DNA from: Bacteroidia bacterium
Lineage (GTDB): Bacteria > Bacteroidota > Bacteroidia > Flavobacteriales > Flavobacteriaceae
Length of the DNA stretch: 12,019 nucleotides
Assembly: GCA_030425715.1 (NCBI GenBank)
Contig: JAUIAA010000032.1
Span: 1 to 12,019 of the forward strand
Direction: 5' to 3'
Positions 1 through 7,724 of this stretch are shown here, in pieces (the stretch's first letter is position 1; each line of letters starts with the position of its first letter). The notes beneath the pieces were generated by a model, which was given only the letters and a program-made list of their open reading frames with translations, made no database searches and was not told the DNA's origin. Both the position numbers and the translations under genes were made by a program.

Positions 1-1076
1 AGTTTGCCGGAGATTCTATGTATTCCATATATATATGGACAGGTCGTACAACAAAACCTTATAAAGGCTTGCAAAGTGGTAGAAGAATTCAATTAAGAAA
101 TGACGATTATAAATTTTTGATAGACAAATTTGATTACGAAATAAGTGCTATCAGTCCTAGAATTCAACGCTCGGTAAATGCAGTTTATGGTGATGAAAGA
201 AACAATTATACCTTACGAGCCGTATATCCAGGATATCAAAAATTAGAGTCTGCCGAAATGCTTTCTGGACGATTTTTGAATATGCTTGATTTGAAAAAAA
301 GAGCCAAAGTTATTGCTATTGGTAGATTGGTAGAAGAAGATTTATTTGGTCAATTGAGTGCGATTGGTAAAGAAATAAATATCAACGGAATTTCTTACCA
401 AGTAATTGGTACTTTTTCCGACCCTAGAGGGGATAATGATGAAAGATATATCTATGCACCATTTACTACGGTACAGCAATTGTATGGTAATTCTGATAAA
501 TTAGATTCCTTCGGAATAACTTATAACGATGCTTTAAATGTAGACCAAGCCATCAAATTTGGTCATGCAATGGAAGCCGCATTAAAAGAAAAACACAGTG
601 TTGACCCAAGAGATCAAAATGCGATAAGGGTAAACAATTATGCCGAAGGTAATAAAGAAGCAAGCACCATGATGTTTGTACTCAATATTATAATATTATT
701 TATAGGCATAGGTACTTTAATTGCAGGAGTAATTGGTATTAGTAATATTATGATTTATATTGTAAAAGAACGCACCAAAGAAATTGGAGTAAGAAAAGCA
801 TTAGGAGCAAGGCCAGGAGCTATTATTAGCATGATTATGATGGAATCTATATTTATTACAGCTATTGCTGGATATGTTGGTCTTTTAATAGGAACGGGTG
901 TATTAAAATTAATAGGTAATAGCCTAGAAAAATATTTTATTTTAAACCCTAGTGTAGAAACCTATGTTGTAGTAGGAGCAACTATTGTATTGATTCTTGC
1001 TGGTACTATTGCGGGGTATGTACCTGCAAAAAGAGCTTCGAGTATCAAACCTATTGAGGCATTGAGAGATGATTAA
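1..1076 (+). CDS. MacB/FtsX-family ABC transporter permease, 5'-truncated by the window edge
   Basis: Inner-membrane permease subunit of a MacB-type ABC exporter. The frame is open back to base 3 (residues FAGDS precede the first ATG at 18), so that ATG is internal. Aligning with the next gene (FGDFATNSVFVWG against FAGDSMYSIYIWTG) suggests about 60 N-terminal residues are missing, including the first membrane helix. What remains is the MacB periplasmic core domain, then three hydrophobic helices in the last third, with the cytoplasmic coupling segment VKERTKEIGVRKALGARPG after the first of them. The C-terminus has the family signature PAKRASSIKPIEALRDD. It is the first of two tandem, non-identical permeases followed by an adaptor, so the two probably form a heterodimer (inference). 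The ATPase gene is not in the window. The transported substrate cannot be told from sequence. Confidence 0.93.
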   Translation, partial: FAGDSMYSIYIWTGRTTKPYKGLQSGRRIQLRNDDYKFLIDKFDYEISAISPRIQRSVNAVYGDERNNYTLRAVYPGYQKLESAEMLSGRFLNMLDLKKRAKVIAIGRLVEEDLFGQLSAIGKEININGISYQVIGTFSDPRGDNDERYIYAPFTTVQQLYGNSDKLDSFGITYNDALNVDQAIKFGHAMEAALKEKHSVDPRDQNAIRVNNYAEGNKEASTMMFVLNIIILFIGIGTLIAGVIGISNIMIYIVKERTKEIGVRKALGARPGAIISMIMMESIFITAIAGYVGLLIGTGVLKLIGNSLEKYFILNPSVETYVVVGATIVLILAGTIAGYVPAKRASSIKPIEALRDD

Positions 1077-1177
1077 AACCACCCTTATAAAATGAGCGAA
1101 ACAATTTTCTTAATTCCAACCCAAATATACAATGGTGCATTACCGCTGAATCATGAAACACCATAAAATTTAAGCCG

Positions 1178-2419
1178 ATGAAATTTTTATTTGACTCAGA
1201 TACATGGCAAGAAATTTACGGAAGTATCCGTAAAAATAAAATACGTACTGCAATTACTATTATTGGAGTAATGTGGGGTATATTTTTATTAGTGGTGCTT
1301 TTAGGTGCGGCAAGAGGTATGGAAAATAATTTCAATAAGCTTTTTGGCGATTTTGCTACCAATAGTGTATTTGTTTGGGGGCAATCTACCAGTATGCCAT
1401 TTAAAGGTTTTCAAGAAGGGAAACAAATGCAATTAAAAATGTCGGATGCTGATTATATCCGATCTGAGATTAAAGGTATTGAATTTGTAGTACCACGTAG
1501 CCAAACACAAAGTTTATTGATAAGAGGCGTAAAATCTACAACTTTAGGAATTTTTGGAGATTATCCATTATTAGATAAAGTGCAAAAAAAGTATTTAGAA
1601 AGTGGAAGATTTATCAATGATCAAGATATAGAATTAAAAAGAAAAGTTTGTGTAATTGAATATGATACCTACAAGCAATTGTTTGATGTTGGTGAAGATC
1701 CAATTGGAGAATACATAAAAATAAATAACATCAATTTTAAGGTAGTGGGAATGTATAAAAACAAGACCCAAATGGGAGGCCCAGGAGGAGGTTTACATAT
1801 ACCTTTTACTACTTTTCAACAAATTTACAATAGAGGAGATAGAATTGGTTGGTTGATGGTAACAGCAAAACCTGATGTAGATATTTTACAGTTTGAAAGT
1901 GATACTAAACTTTTATTGAGAAACTTACATGACGTGCATCCAGAAGATGTGAGAGCATTTGGGAGTTTTAACCTAGGTACAGAAATTGAAAAAATCACAG
2001 GCTTTTTAACGGGGATGCAATTTCTTACTTGGTTTGTAGGCATTGCTACTTTAATAGCTGGGGTATTTGCTATAGGTAATATCTTATTGATTACCGTAAA
2101 AGAACGAACCAATGAAATAGGAATTAGAAGAGCCTTGGGGGCAAAGCCAATGGAAATTATCCGACAAATTGTTTTAGAATCTGTGTTTTTAACCACATTG
2201 GCAGGTTCTTTAGGAATTATTGCTGGAGGATTCGTGCTCATGTTTATTGACGCCATGTTTGGCAAAGGAGATGGTGCTGCATTGGTAAACCCTACTGTAG
2301 ACATACCTGTAATTTTAATTGCTTTTGCTACCTTGGTAATATTAGGTACTTTAATTGGAATGATTCCAGCACAAATTGCTGTTAGTATTCGTCCAATCGA
2401 AGCATTAAGAGAAGAATAA
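1178..2419 (+). CDS. MacB/FtsX-family ABC transporter permease (second of tandem pair)
   Basis: Complete 413-residue permease, the usual size for the family. One membrane helix lies at about residues 22-45, then a periplasmic MacB core domain (about 50-275), then three helices at about 283-306, 335-357 and 376-398. The cytoplasmic segment VKERTNEIGIRRALGAKP (about 307-324) is the typical contact region with the ATPase. The C-terminus PAQIAVSIRPIEALREE is the family signature and matches the end of the preceding gene. The gene lies 101 bp after the first permease and 45 bp before the adaptor on the same strand, so co-transcription is likely. In this arrangement the permeases take energy from a cytoplasmic ATPase and pass substrate to the adaptor and a TolC-like outer-membrane channel (family knowledge). 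The substrate is unknown and could be a drug, lipid or peptide. Confidence 0.95.
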   Translation: MKFLFDSDTWQEIYGSIRKNKIRTAITIIGVMWGIFLLVVLLGAARGMENNFNKLFGDFATNSVFVWGQSTSMPFKGFQEGKQMQLKMSDADYIRSEIKGIEFVVPRSQTQSLLIRGVKSTTLGIFGDYPLLDKVQKKYLESGRFINDQDIELKRKVCVIEYDTYKQLFDVGEDPIGEYIKINNINFKVVGMYKNKTQMGGPGGGLHIPFTTFQQIYNRGDRIGWLMVTAKPDVDILQFESDTKLLLRNLHDVHPEDVRAFGSFNLGTEIEKITGFLTGMQFLTWFVGIATLIAGVFAIGNILLITVKERTNEIGIRRALGAKPMEIIRQIVLESVFLTTLAGSLGIIAGGFVLMFIDAMFGKGDGAALVNPTVDIPVILIAFATLVILGTLIGMIPAQIAVSIRPIEALREE

Positions 2420-2464
2420 ACAATTAACAAATAAAATTGATCAACTAGAAATAATAAATAAGTA

Positions 2465-3574
2465 ATGAAGAAAAAACTAATTTTTGGAGGAATAGCAGTA
2501 GCATTATTAGCAGTTCTGATTTGGTTTGGAAAGAAAAATAGTAAATCACCTATTGAATTTGAAACCGATAAGCCATTCAAAGCAACCATTGTTAATAAAA
2601 CAGTGGCAACAGGTAAAGTAATACCTTTAGAAGAAGTAGAGATTAAACCACAAATTTCAGGAATAATCGATAAAATTTACGTAGTAGAAGGCGCTAAAAT
2701 CAAAAAAGGAGATTTAATTGCTAAGGTTAGAGTAGTGCCTAATGAGCAGTCACTAGCAAATGCTAGAGGTAGGGTAAATAAAGCAAAAGTAGCCTTAGAC
2801 AACAGCAAAATTATTTACGACAGAAATAAAAAATTATATGACAAAGGAGTAATCTCTAGAGGCGATTTTGACGGTTTTGATTTGAATTACAAACAAGCAC
2901 AATTAGATTATGTAAATGCCCAAAACGATTACCAAATTATCCAAAAAGGATATACAGGTTCAGGAGGTTCTGCCAATACCAGTATTAGAGCAACCACTAC
3001 GGGTATGATTTTAGAAATTCCGGTAAAAGAAGGGTACCAAGTAATTGAAAGTAACAACTTTAATGAAGGTACGACTATTGCTTCCATTGCCGATATGAGT
3101 AAAATGATTTTTGAAGGAAAAGTAGATGAATCTGAAGTTGGAAAATTAGAAGAAGGAATCGATATTGATGTGGCATTAGGAGCTATTGAAAATAAAAAAT
3201 TCCCTGCAAAGTTAAATTTTATAGCCCCTAAAGGAACTGAAGAAAACGGTGCTGTACAGTTTAAAATTAAAGCAGATGTATCTTTAGACGAAGCTTATTT
3301 TGTTAGAGCTGGTTATAGTGCTAATGCAGATATTGTTTTAGATCAAGTAGATAGTGTTATGTCTATCAAAGAATCTCTTTTACAATTTGATAAGAAAACA
3401 GAAAAGCCTTTTGTTGAAGTAAAAGTAGGGGAACAAGAATTTGAGCATAAAGATATTGAGTTGGGTATTTCAGATGGGATTAATGTGCAAATTTTGTCGG
3501 GTATCTCTGAAAATGATGAAATAAAAATTTGGAATAAAACCCAAAAAGATGATAAAGGTAATAATAGAGGTTAA
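2465..3574 (+). CDS. Periplasmic adaptor (membrane-fusion protein) of the MacB-type exporter, MacA/HlyD-like
   Basis: 369-residue membrane-fusion protein that bridges inner-membrane permeases to an outer-membrane channel. The N-terminus is a short positive stretch (MKKK) followed by a hydrophobic helix at about residues 5-21, which anchors the protein with its body in the periplasm. A biotinyl-lipoyl-like half (about 45-90, with ATGKVIPLEEVEIKPQISG) is followed by an alpha-helical hairpin rich in K, N and Q (about 93-160). The second lipoyl half comes next (RATTTGMILEIPVKEGYQV), then a beta-barrel domain and a membrane-proximal domain (about 210-355). The tail is polar and charged. The gene ends 22 bp before a strong terminator, so it is the last gene of the operon. 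Assignment to the MacA/HlyD class is secure. A specific substrate cannot be assigned. Confidence 0.93.
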   Translation: MKKKLIFGGIAVALLAVLIWFGKKNSKSPIEFETDKPFKATIVNKTVATGKVIPLEEVEIKPQISGIIDKIYVVEGAKIKKGDLIAKVRVVPNEQSLANARGRVNKAKVALDNSKIIYDRNKKLYDKGVISRGDFDGFDLNYKQAQLDYVNAQNDYQIIQKGYTGSGGSANTSIRATTTGMILEIPVKEGYQVIESNNFNEGTTIASIADMSKMIFEGKVDESEVGKLEEGIDIDVALGAIENKKFPAKLNFIAPKGTEENGAVQFKIKADVSLDEAYFVRAGYSANADIVLDQVDSVMSIKESLLQFDKKTEKPFVEVKVGEQEFEHKDIELGISDGINVQILSGISENDEIKIWNKTQKDDKGNNRG

Positions 3575-3595
3575 GAATATAGCTAGTTAATTATT

Positions 3596-3625
3596 AAAAA
3601 CTCTGCTTTTGCAGAGTTTTTTTTT
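3596..3625 (+). terminator. Rho-independent terminator after the exporter operon
   Basis: Perfect hairpin ACTCTGC / GCAGAGT with a TTTT loop, preceded by A residues and followed by nine T residues (3617-3625). It lies 22 bp after the adaptor stop codon and ends the plus-strand exporter operon. Confidence 0.9.
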
Positions 3626-3715
3626 GGTTAATAATAAAATTATGATAAAAATCAATACTAGTTTCAATTTTTTTTTTGAAATTTATACTATTATTAATCT
3701 AAACATTTATGTCCC

Positions 3716-4096
3716 ATGGAAATAAAACTGGTTTATTTAAGCGATTTGAAGTTTAATTTAAAAATTTGGAAAAAGGAATTAAAATTTCACAGAAATGAAA
3801 TTGAAGTATTTGAAAATAAATTAGAAGAAATTGCAAGTAGGCAGTTGGGCATTGAAGCCATGGCTCCTTTAGAAGGCTTTCAAAATAAATTGATACGTGA
3901 AAAAGAGGTAATAGGAAAATTATTACAACGTATTCGTAGAAAAAAGAGAGTGATTGATACCACAGATATTACAGAAGAAATGGATCAAAGATTACGAAGC
4001 CAACAAACTTCTTTAGCAGATGATATGAAAACTTATATCAAACTGCACTATGAATTAAAAGAAGATTTAATGGATTATCTTTTAAGATGGCTATAA
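3716..4096 (+). CDS. Small hypothetical protein, predicted coiled coil
   Basis: 126-residue protein I do not recognise by family. It has no signal peptide, membrane helix, cysteines or obvious catalytic motif. It is highly charged (rich in K, E and R), and long stretches look like amphipathic helix (about residues 10-45 and 55-80, then from about 84 to the end). This fits a cytoplasmic helical, coiled-coil protein. The ATG at 3716 is the first usable start: an ATG at 3709 is in another frame that stops after 15 codons. The gene stands alone between two terminators, so it is transcribed separately. The AT-rich upstream region has no clean TAnnTTTG box. Regular codon use and the exact gene-terminator fit support a real gene. 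The function is unknown. Confidence 0.8.
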   Translation: MEIKLVYLSDLKFNLKIWKKELKFHRNEIEVFENKLEEIASRQLGIEAMAPLEGFQNKLIREKEVIGKLLQRIRRKKRVIDTTDITEEMDQRLRSQQTSLADDMKTYIKLHYELKEDLMDYLLRWL

Positions 4097-4123
4097 AAAA
4101 AATCCCCTGATGGGGATTTTTTT
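4095..4123. terminator. Bidirectional terminator between convergent genes
   Basis: Hairpin ATCCCC / GGGGAT with loop TGAT, an A run on the left (4095-4102) and a T run on the right (4117-4123). It therefore reads as a terminator on both strands. It starts within the stop codon of the plus-strand gene and overlaps the first bases of the stop codon of the minus-strand dehydrogenase. Confidence 0.9.
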
Positions 4124-5009
4124 ATTGAAATTGTTTGGCTAGTTTTTCCGCCTTTTTACTCTCGGAATAATCGTAGAATCCTTCCCCAGATTTTACTCCC
4201 AGTTTTCCTGCGGTAACCATATTTACCAATAACGGACAAGGAGCATATTTCGGGTTTCCAAACCCATCGTGTAGCACATTTAAAATAGAAAGACATACAT
4301 CCAAGCCAATAAAATCAGCCAATTGTAAAGGTCCCATTGGGTGTGCCATTCCTAATTTCATTACGGTGTCAATTTCGTAAACACCAGCCACGCCTTCATA
4401 AAGCGAATAGATAGCTTCGTTTAACATGGGCATTAAAATACGGTTAGCAATAAAACCAGGGTAATCATTAACTTCTACAGGTACTTTGTGTAACTGCTCA
4501 GAAAGTTGCATAATGGTTTGTGTTACCGCATCACTGGTAGAATAGCCTCTAATAATTTCTACCAATTTCATAATAGGCACAGGATTCATAAAATGCATAC
4601 CTATTACTTTTTCTGGTCGTTTTGTTACCGATGCAATTTTTGTTATAGAGATAGAAGAAGTATTAGTGGCTAAAATTGCCTTTTCAGGAGCAGCTTCATC
4701 TAGTTGTTGAAAAATTTTAAGCTTTAAATCAATATTTTCAGTCGCAGCTTCTACTACCAAATCTACTTCTTTTACTCCTTCCCCTACAGCGGTAAAAGCA
4801 GTAATATGCAATAAGGTATTATCTTTAATTTGCTGGGTAATTTTTTCTTTGGCCAAAAGCCGATCTAAATTTTTAGTTATGGTTGTAATTCCTTTGTCAA
4901 TGGCAGATTGCGAAATATCGATCAAATGTACTTGAAAATTATTTTGGGCAAACACATGTGCAATACCATTACCCATGGTGCCTGCACCAATTACAGCTAT
5001 TTTTTTCAT
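4122..5009 (-). CDS. 3-hydroxybutyryl-CoA dehydrogenase (3-hydroxyacyl-CoA dehydrogenase family)
   Basis: 295-residue NAD(P)-dependent dehydrogenase that interconverts a (3S)-3-hydroxyacyl-CoA and the 3-oxoacyl-CoA in the cytoplasm, in beta-oxidation or short-chain acyl-CoA metabolism. The N-terminal Rossmann domain has the glycine motif GAGTMG (residues 8-13), with an acidic D31 at the end of strand two, which favours NAD. Active-site residues of the family are visible: S118/S119 in NTSS, H139 in GMHFMNPVP, E151 and N189 in FIANRILMPMLNEA. The C-terminal dimerisation domain (about 187-285) contains HPMGPLQLADFIGLD. The length is typical for the monofunctional form (Hbd/PaaH class) and not for the fused FadB type. 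It is the last gene of a three-gene minus-strand operon, 11 bp after the hydroxylase, and ends at the bidirectional terminator. Confidence 0.93.
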   Translation of the reverse strand: MKKIAVIGAGTMGNGIAHVFAQNNFQVHLIDISQSAIDKGITTITKNLDRLLAKEKITQQIKDNTLLHITAFTAVGEGVKEVDLVVEAATENIDLKLKIFQQLDEAAPEKAILATNTSSISITKIASVTKRPEKVIGMHFMNPVPIMKLVEIIRGYSTSDAVTQTIMQLSEQLHKVPVEVNDYPGFIANRILMPMLNEAIYSLYEGVAGVYEIDTVMKLGMAHPMGPLQLADFIGLDVCLSILNVLHDGFGNPKYAPCPLLVNMVTAGKLGVKSGEGFYDYSESKKAEKLAKQFQ

Positions 5010-5020
5010 ACTTGTTTATT

Positions 5021-5656
5021 TTAATGTTTTGGTGGCATGGTGCCAAATACCCTATCCCAAATGGTATTAGAAACTCCAAATGCTTTGTTTGGATATTTAT
5101 AATGATGTAATATATGATGTTTCCAAGGATAAGCAAAAAAGTTTTTAGGTGCTTTTCTTACATGAATGGCTCGGTGCAAAAAGGAATACAGTAAATAACC
5201 CAAGAAAAAACCTGGAAAAAATGCCCAAGTATAAGTTGCATATCCCATGATACTAAAAACCAAGTAAAAAATGCTAAACAATACCGTTGCCATAATTAAG
5301 CCTGGTACAGGAGGCATTAAAAGTCGCTCTTTATCTTTAGGGTATAAATGGTGTGATCCATGCATGATAAAATGAAAACGCTTTATAAACTTGTTGTTAC
5401 TAACCCAATGAAATAAAAATCGATGTAAAATATACTCAGCAAATGACCAAAAAAATAGTGCGAATACAAATAATCCTAAAAAAGTAAAAAAAGGAATTTG
5501 TTGGATAAATAAGGCAACATATATTAGTATGCCCACCGTAGTACCATATACAATTACATTTGAGGTTAGGTTGGTTTTGGTAAGTTTTTCTAATATAGGG
5601 TTGTTAAAAATGGTAGCTTGTCCTTTGCGATGTTCTGTGGTTACTTTGGATTCCAT
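5021..5656 (-). CDS. Membrane fatty acid hydroxylase / sterol desaturase superfamily protein
   Basis: 211-residue integral membrane di-iron oxygenase. The histidine clusters that bind the iron pair are all present: H78/H83 (HRFLFH), H95/H99/H102/H103 (HFIMHGSHH), H161/H165 (HRAIH) and H180/H181/H184/H185 (HHILHH). Hydrophobic segments at about residues 34-52, 55-76, 118-137 and 142-160 make the membrane hairpins typical of the family. Layout and spacing resemble the catalytic half of yeast Scs7-type fatty acid 2-hydroxylases without the cytochrome b5 domain, so 2-hydroxylation of a fatty acyl chain is the best guess. A carotenoid or other lipid hydroxylase is possible. The enzyme needs O2. 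It lies 11 bp from both operon neighbours. The pairing with an acyl-CoA dehydrogenase fits lipid metabolism, but the substrate is inferred. Confidence 0.9.
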   Translation of the reverse strand: MESKVTTEHRKGQATIFNNPILEKLTKTNLTSNVIVYGTTVGILIYVALFIQQIPFFTFLGLFVFALFFWSFAEYILHRFLFHWVSNNKFIKRFHFIMHGSHHLYPKDKERLLMPPVPGLIMATVLFSIFYLVFSIMGYATYTWAFFPGFFLGYLLYSFLHRAIHVRKAPKNFFAYPWKHHILHHYKYPNKAFGVSNTIWDRVFGTMPPKH

Positions 5657-5667
5657 TTTTTAAAGTA

Positions 5668-6627
5668 TTAAAAACGATCAATTATTTGTTGAGCAATACG
5701 TAGCGCCTCCGTACCTTGGTGCAAGGAAACTACAGGTGTACTATTGTTGTTTATGGCATACGCAAAAGCGTTTAATTCGTCTAGTATAGCATTATTTTGT
5801 GCAATAGTTGGGTTTTCAAAATAAATCTGCTTTTTTACTCCTTCTGCATTTTGTAAAATCATGGCAAATTCATCAGGGTTTTTAGGCACATCTTTCATCT
5901 TTACCACTTCGCTTTTCTTTTCTAAAAAATCTACCGAGATATAGGCATCCTTTTGAAAAAATCTAGATTTGCGCATATTTTTTAACGATATTCTACTCGC
6001 TGTTAAATTTGCAACACAACCATTTTCAAACTCTAATCGTGCATTGGCAATATCGGGTGTTTCACTTATGACCGATACCCCACTTGCGTGGACTTTTTTT
6101 ACGGTAGAAGGAACGACACTTAAAATAATATCTATATCGTGAATCATCAAATCTAATACCACAGGTACATCTGTTCCTCTTGGATTGAATTCTGCCAAAC
6201 GGTGGGTTTCAATAAACATTGGCGATTCAATTTTATCTTTTACCGCCGTAAAGGCAGGGTTAAACCTTTCTACATGCCCAACTTGGCCTCGAACGCCATG
6301 TTCTTTTACCATATCTCTCAAAGCTTCCGCTTCGGCAACGGTTTTGGTAATTGGTTTTTCAATAAAAATATGTTTTCCTTTTTCTATGGCAGATTTTGCA
6401 CATTCAAAATGATTTAAAGTTGGAGTTACAATATCAACAACTTCCACAGCGTTGATCAGTGCTTCAACCGAATCAAAAAAGTGATAACCAAATTCTTGCG
6501 CTACTTTTTCTCCATTTTCCTTGTTAGGATCGTAAAAACCCACCAATTCAAATTGATCGGATTGGTTTAGTAGTTTTAAATGAATTTTACCTAGATGACC
6601 TGCACCTAAAACACCAGCTTTTAGCAT
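5668..6627 (-). CDS. Gfo/Idh/MocA-family NAD(P)-dependent oxidoreductase
   Basis: 319-residue cytoplasmic oxidoreductase, normally acting on a sugar or nucleotide-sugar. The N-terminal Rossmann domain begins MLKAGVLGAGHLG with GAGHLG at residues 8-13. The family's catalytic lysine motif is EKPI (E90-K91-P92), and the aspartate/histidine motif is in DLMIHDIDI (D159, H163). GHVERFNPAF (117-126) resembles enzymes acting on UDP-N-acetylhexosamines, so a UDP-sugar 3-dehydrogenase is possible but not shown. I chose the ATG at 6627. The frame is open upstream to a TTG at 6645, but that would put six residues before the canonical Rossmann strand, and the TTG sits inside a likely promoter box. It is the first gene of the three-gene minus-strand operon, divergent from pcm. 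Confidence 0.9.
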   Translation of the reverse strand: MLKAGVLGAGHLGKIHLKLLNQSDQFELVGFYDPNKENGEKVAQEFGYHFFDSVEALINAVEVVDIVTPTLNHFECAKSAIEKGKHIFIEKPITKTVAEAEALRDMVKEHGVRGQVGHVERFNPAFTAVKDKIESPMFIETHRLAEFNPRGTDVPVVLDLMIHDIDIILSVVPSTVKKVHASGVSVISETPDIANARLEFENGCVANLTASRISLKNMRKSRFFQKDAYISVDFLEKKSEVVKMKDVPKNPDEFAMILQNAEGVKKQIYFENPTIAQNNAILDELNAFAYAINNNSTPVVSLHQGTEALRIAQQIIDRF

Positions 6628-6642
6628 AAAAATATTTTTACC

Positions 6643-6650
6643 CAAAAGTA
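6643..6650 (-). promoter_or_regulatory. Candidate -7 box (TAnnTTTG) of the oxidoreductase operon
   Basis: On the minus strand this reads TACTTTTG, matching the Bacteroidota sigma -7 consensus TAnnTTTG, 15 bp before the chosen ATG at 6627. No clear -33 TTTG lies at the usual spacing, so this is a candidate only. It would give a very short leader. Confidence 0.4.
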
Positions 6651-6694
6651 CAAAATATGATATTTTTATAGCCTTAATTTGAAAAAAAATGAAC

Positions 6695-6702
6695 TATTTT
6701 TG
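6695..6702 (+). promoter_or_regulatory. Candidate -7 box (TAnnTTTG) of pcm
   Basis: TATTTTTG matches TAnnTTTG and ends 8 bp before the pcm ATG. If it is used, the transcript would begin only a few bases before the start codon. A TTTG at 6678-6681 is too close (13-bp gap, where about 19 is usual) to be a convincing -33 box. Confidence 0.4.
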
Positions 6703-6710
6703 GCTGTATC

Positions 6711-7358
6711 ATGTTAAGCGATACAAATAAACATAAAGGACTTCGCAATCAATTGGTTGCGACCATTAAAAGTAAAGGAATTAAAGACACAAAGGTATTA
6801 GATGCCATTTCTAAAATTCCTAGACATTTGTTTATGGATTCTGGTTTTATCGATTTTGCTTACCAAGACAAACCTTTTCCTATTGGTGCAGATCAAACCA
6901 TTTCACAACCTTATACCGTAGCTTTTCAAACGGAGTTATTGCAGGTAAAACCCAATGATAAAATTTTGGAAATAGGAACAGGATCTGGCTATCAAACCGC
7001 AGTTTTAAAAGAATTAAAAGCCGAGATTTATAGTATTGAACGACAACATGAGCTTTTTATAAAAACCAAAAAATTATTGCCAAAACTAGGGTATGTACCC
7101 AAAAAATTATTGTTTGGCGATGGCTATATTGGGTTACCCGAACAAGCACCTTTTGACGGCATTATTGTTACTGCTGGAGCACCCTATGTTCCCAAAGCAC
7201 TATTGAGTCAATTAAAAATAGGAGGTAGGTTGGTAATACCTGTTGGAGATGAAGTACAGGTAATGACTTTATTTATTAGAAATGGAGCGAAAGAATTTGA
7301 AAAACATGAATTTGGCGATTTCCGATTTGTACCTATGTTAAAGGATAGTAATAAGTAG
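6711..7358 (+). CDS. pcm: Protein-L-isoaspartate O-methyltransferase
   Basis: 215-residue cytoplasmic repair enzyme that uses S-adenosylmethionine to methylate isoaspartyl residues formed by protein ageing, so that they can revert to aspartate. The length matches bacterial Pcm. Visible motifs are the substrate-side signature GADQTISQPYTVAFQTELL (residues 59-77, with S65), the SAM-binding loop LEIGTGSGYQ (86-95), the acidic E110 that holds the SAM ribose, GDG (136-138), and the strand FDGIIVTAGAP (148-158). The C-terminal segment GGRLVIPVG is also typical. The gene diverges from the oxidoreductase operon across 83 bp. Its downstream side opens directly into the repeat-rich accessory region, with no evident terminator. 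Confidence 0.95.
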   Translation: MLSDTNKHKGLRNQLVATIKSKGIKDTKVLDAISKIPRHLFMDSGFIDFAYQDKPFPIGADQTISQPYTVAFQTELLQVKPNDKILEIGTGSGYQTAVLKELKAEIYSIERQHELFIKTKKLLPKLGYVPKKLLFGDGYIGLPEQAPFDGIIVTAGAPYVPKALLSQLKIGGRLVIPVGDEVQVMTLFIRNGAKEFEKHEFGDFRFVPMLKDSNK

Positions 7359-7388
7359 GTTTGAAAGTCTAAAGCCTTAAGTTTGAAA

Positions 7389-7423
7389 GTTAAAAGTGAA
7401 AAGTTAAAAGTGAAAAGTTAAGG
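7389..7423 (+). repeat. Heptamer tandem repeat, alternating GTTAAAA and GTGAAAA
   Basis: The units GTTAAAA, GTGAAAA, GTTAAAA, GTGAAAA and a decayed GTTAAGG follow one another without gaps, which is a 14-bp unit repeated twice plus a partial third. Looser relatives (GTTTGAAA) extend left to about 7360. It begins about 30 bp after the pcm stop. Confidence 0.85.
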
Positions 7424-7541
7424 GTTGATTATACTTCGTGCAATCCAAGGAATAGGGAGAGCAGCACTGAAATTGCGTTTTTTCAATCAATTAAAAATAA
7501 TACTTTAAAATCCTGCACTTTTCTTATAATAATATTAAAAT

Positions 7542-7700
7542 ATGGACTGTTCGCTGTATGTCAGAGTTAGGATTTTATACTCGGACTTGCGTTTCTGGAA
7601 CAGAAAAGAAGCAGGAAGAGTACATAAAATCCGTTACGAAGATGCGCATAACCCTGAATGGAATGACCTTTCAGAAGGGTGGTTGTTTTATTTTGATTAA
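7542..7700 (+). CDS. Doubtful 52-residue ORF, possible gene fragment
   Basis: ATG to TAA encodes 52 residues, starting MDCSLYVRVRILYSDL and ending NPEWNDLSEGWLFYFD. The composition looks protein-like (W, E, D and K rich at the end) and GC is about 40% by hand count (63 of 159), which reads as somewhat richer than the surrounding AT-rich DNA. The acidic, tryptophan-containing end faintly recalls the C-terminus of AHSA1/SRPBCC-type proteins, which I cannot confirm. A second overlapping frame is also open (7558-7707, 49 residues), so the coding frame is uncertain. It may be the 3' remnant of a gene lost at this junction. Confidence 0.3.
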   Translation: MDCSLYVRVRILYSDLRFWNRKEAGRVHKIRYEDAHNPEWNDLSEGWLFYFD

Positions 7701-7724
7701 TTCGTAACAACAAGAAAATCTACA

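Noticed and set aside
1092..1166. 24-codon ORF (starting MSETIFLIPT) in the gap between the two permease genes.
   Set aside because: Too short, no recognisable motif and no independent support; the gap is probably just spacer.
1825..2589. 254-codon minus-strand open frame opposite the second permease and the start of the adaptor gene.
   Set aside because: It is antisense to two well-supported genes and its translation has no family features.
6185..6417. Two plus-strand open frames of 71-75 codons inside the oxidoreductase gene.
   Set aside because: Antisense shadows of the Gfo/Idh/MocA coding sequence.
6628..6645. TTG start at 6645 for the oxidoreductase, adding six residues.
   Set aside because: The ATG at 6627 gives the canonical Rossmann start, and the TTG overlaps a likely promoter box.
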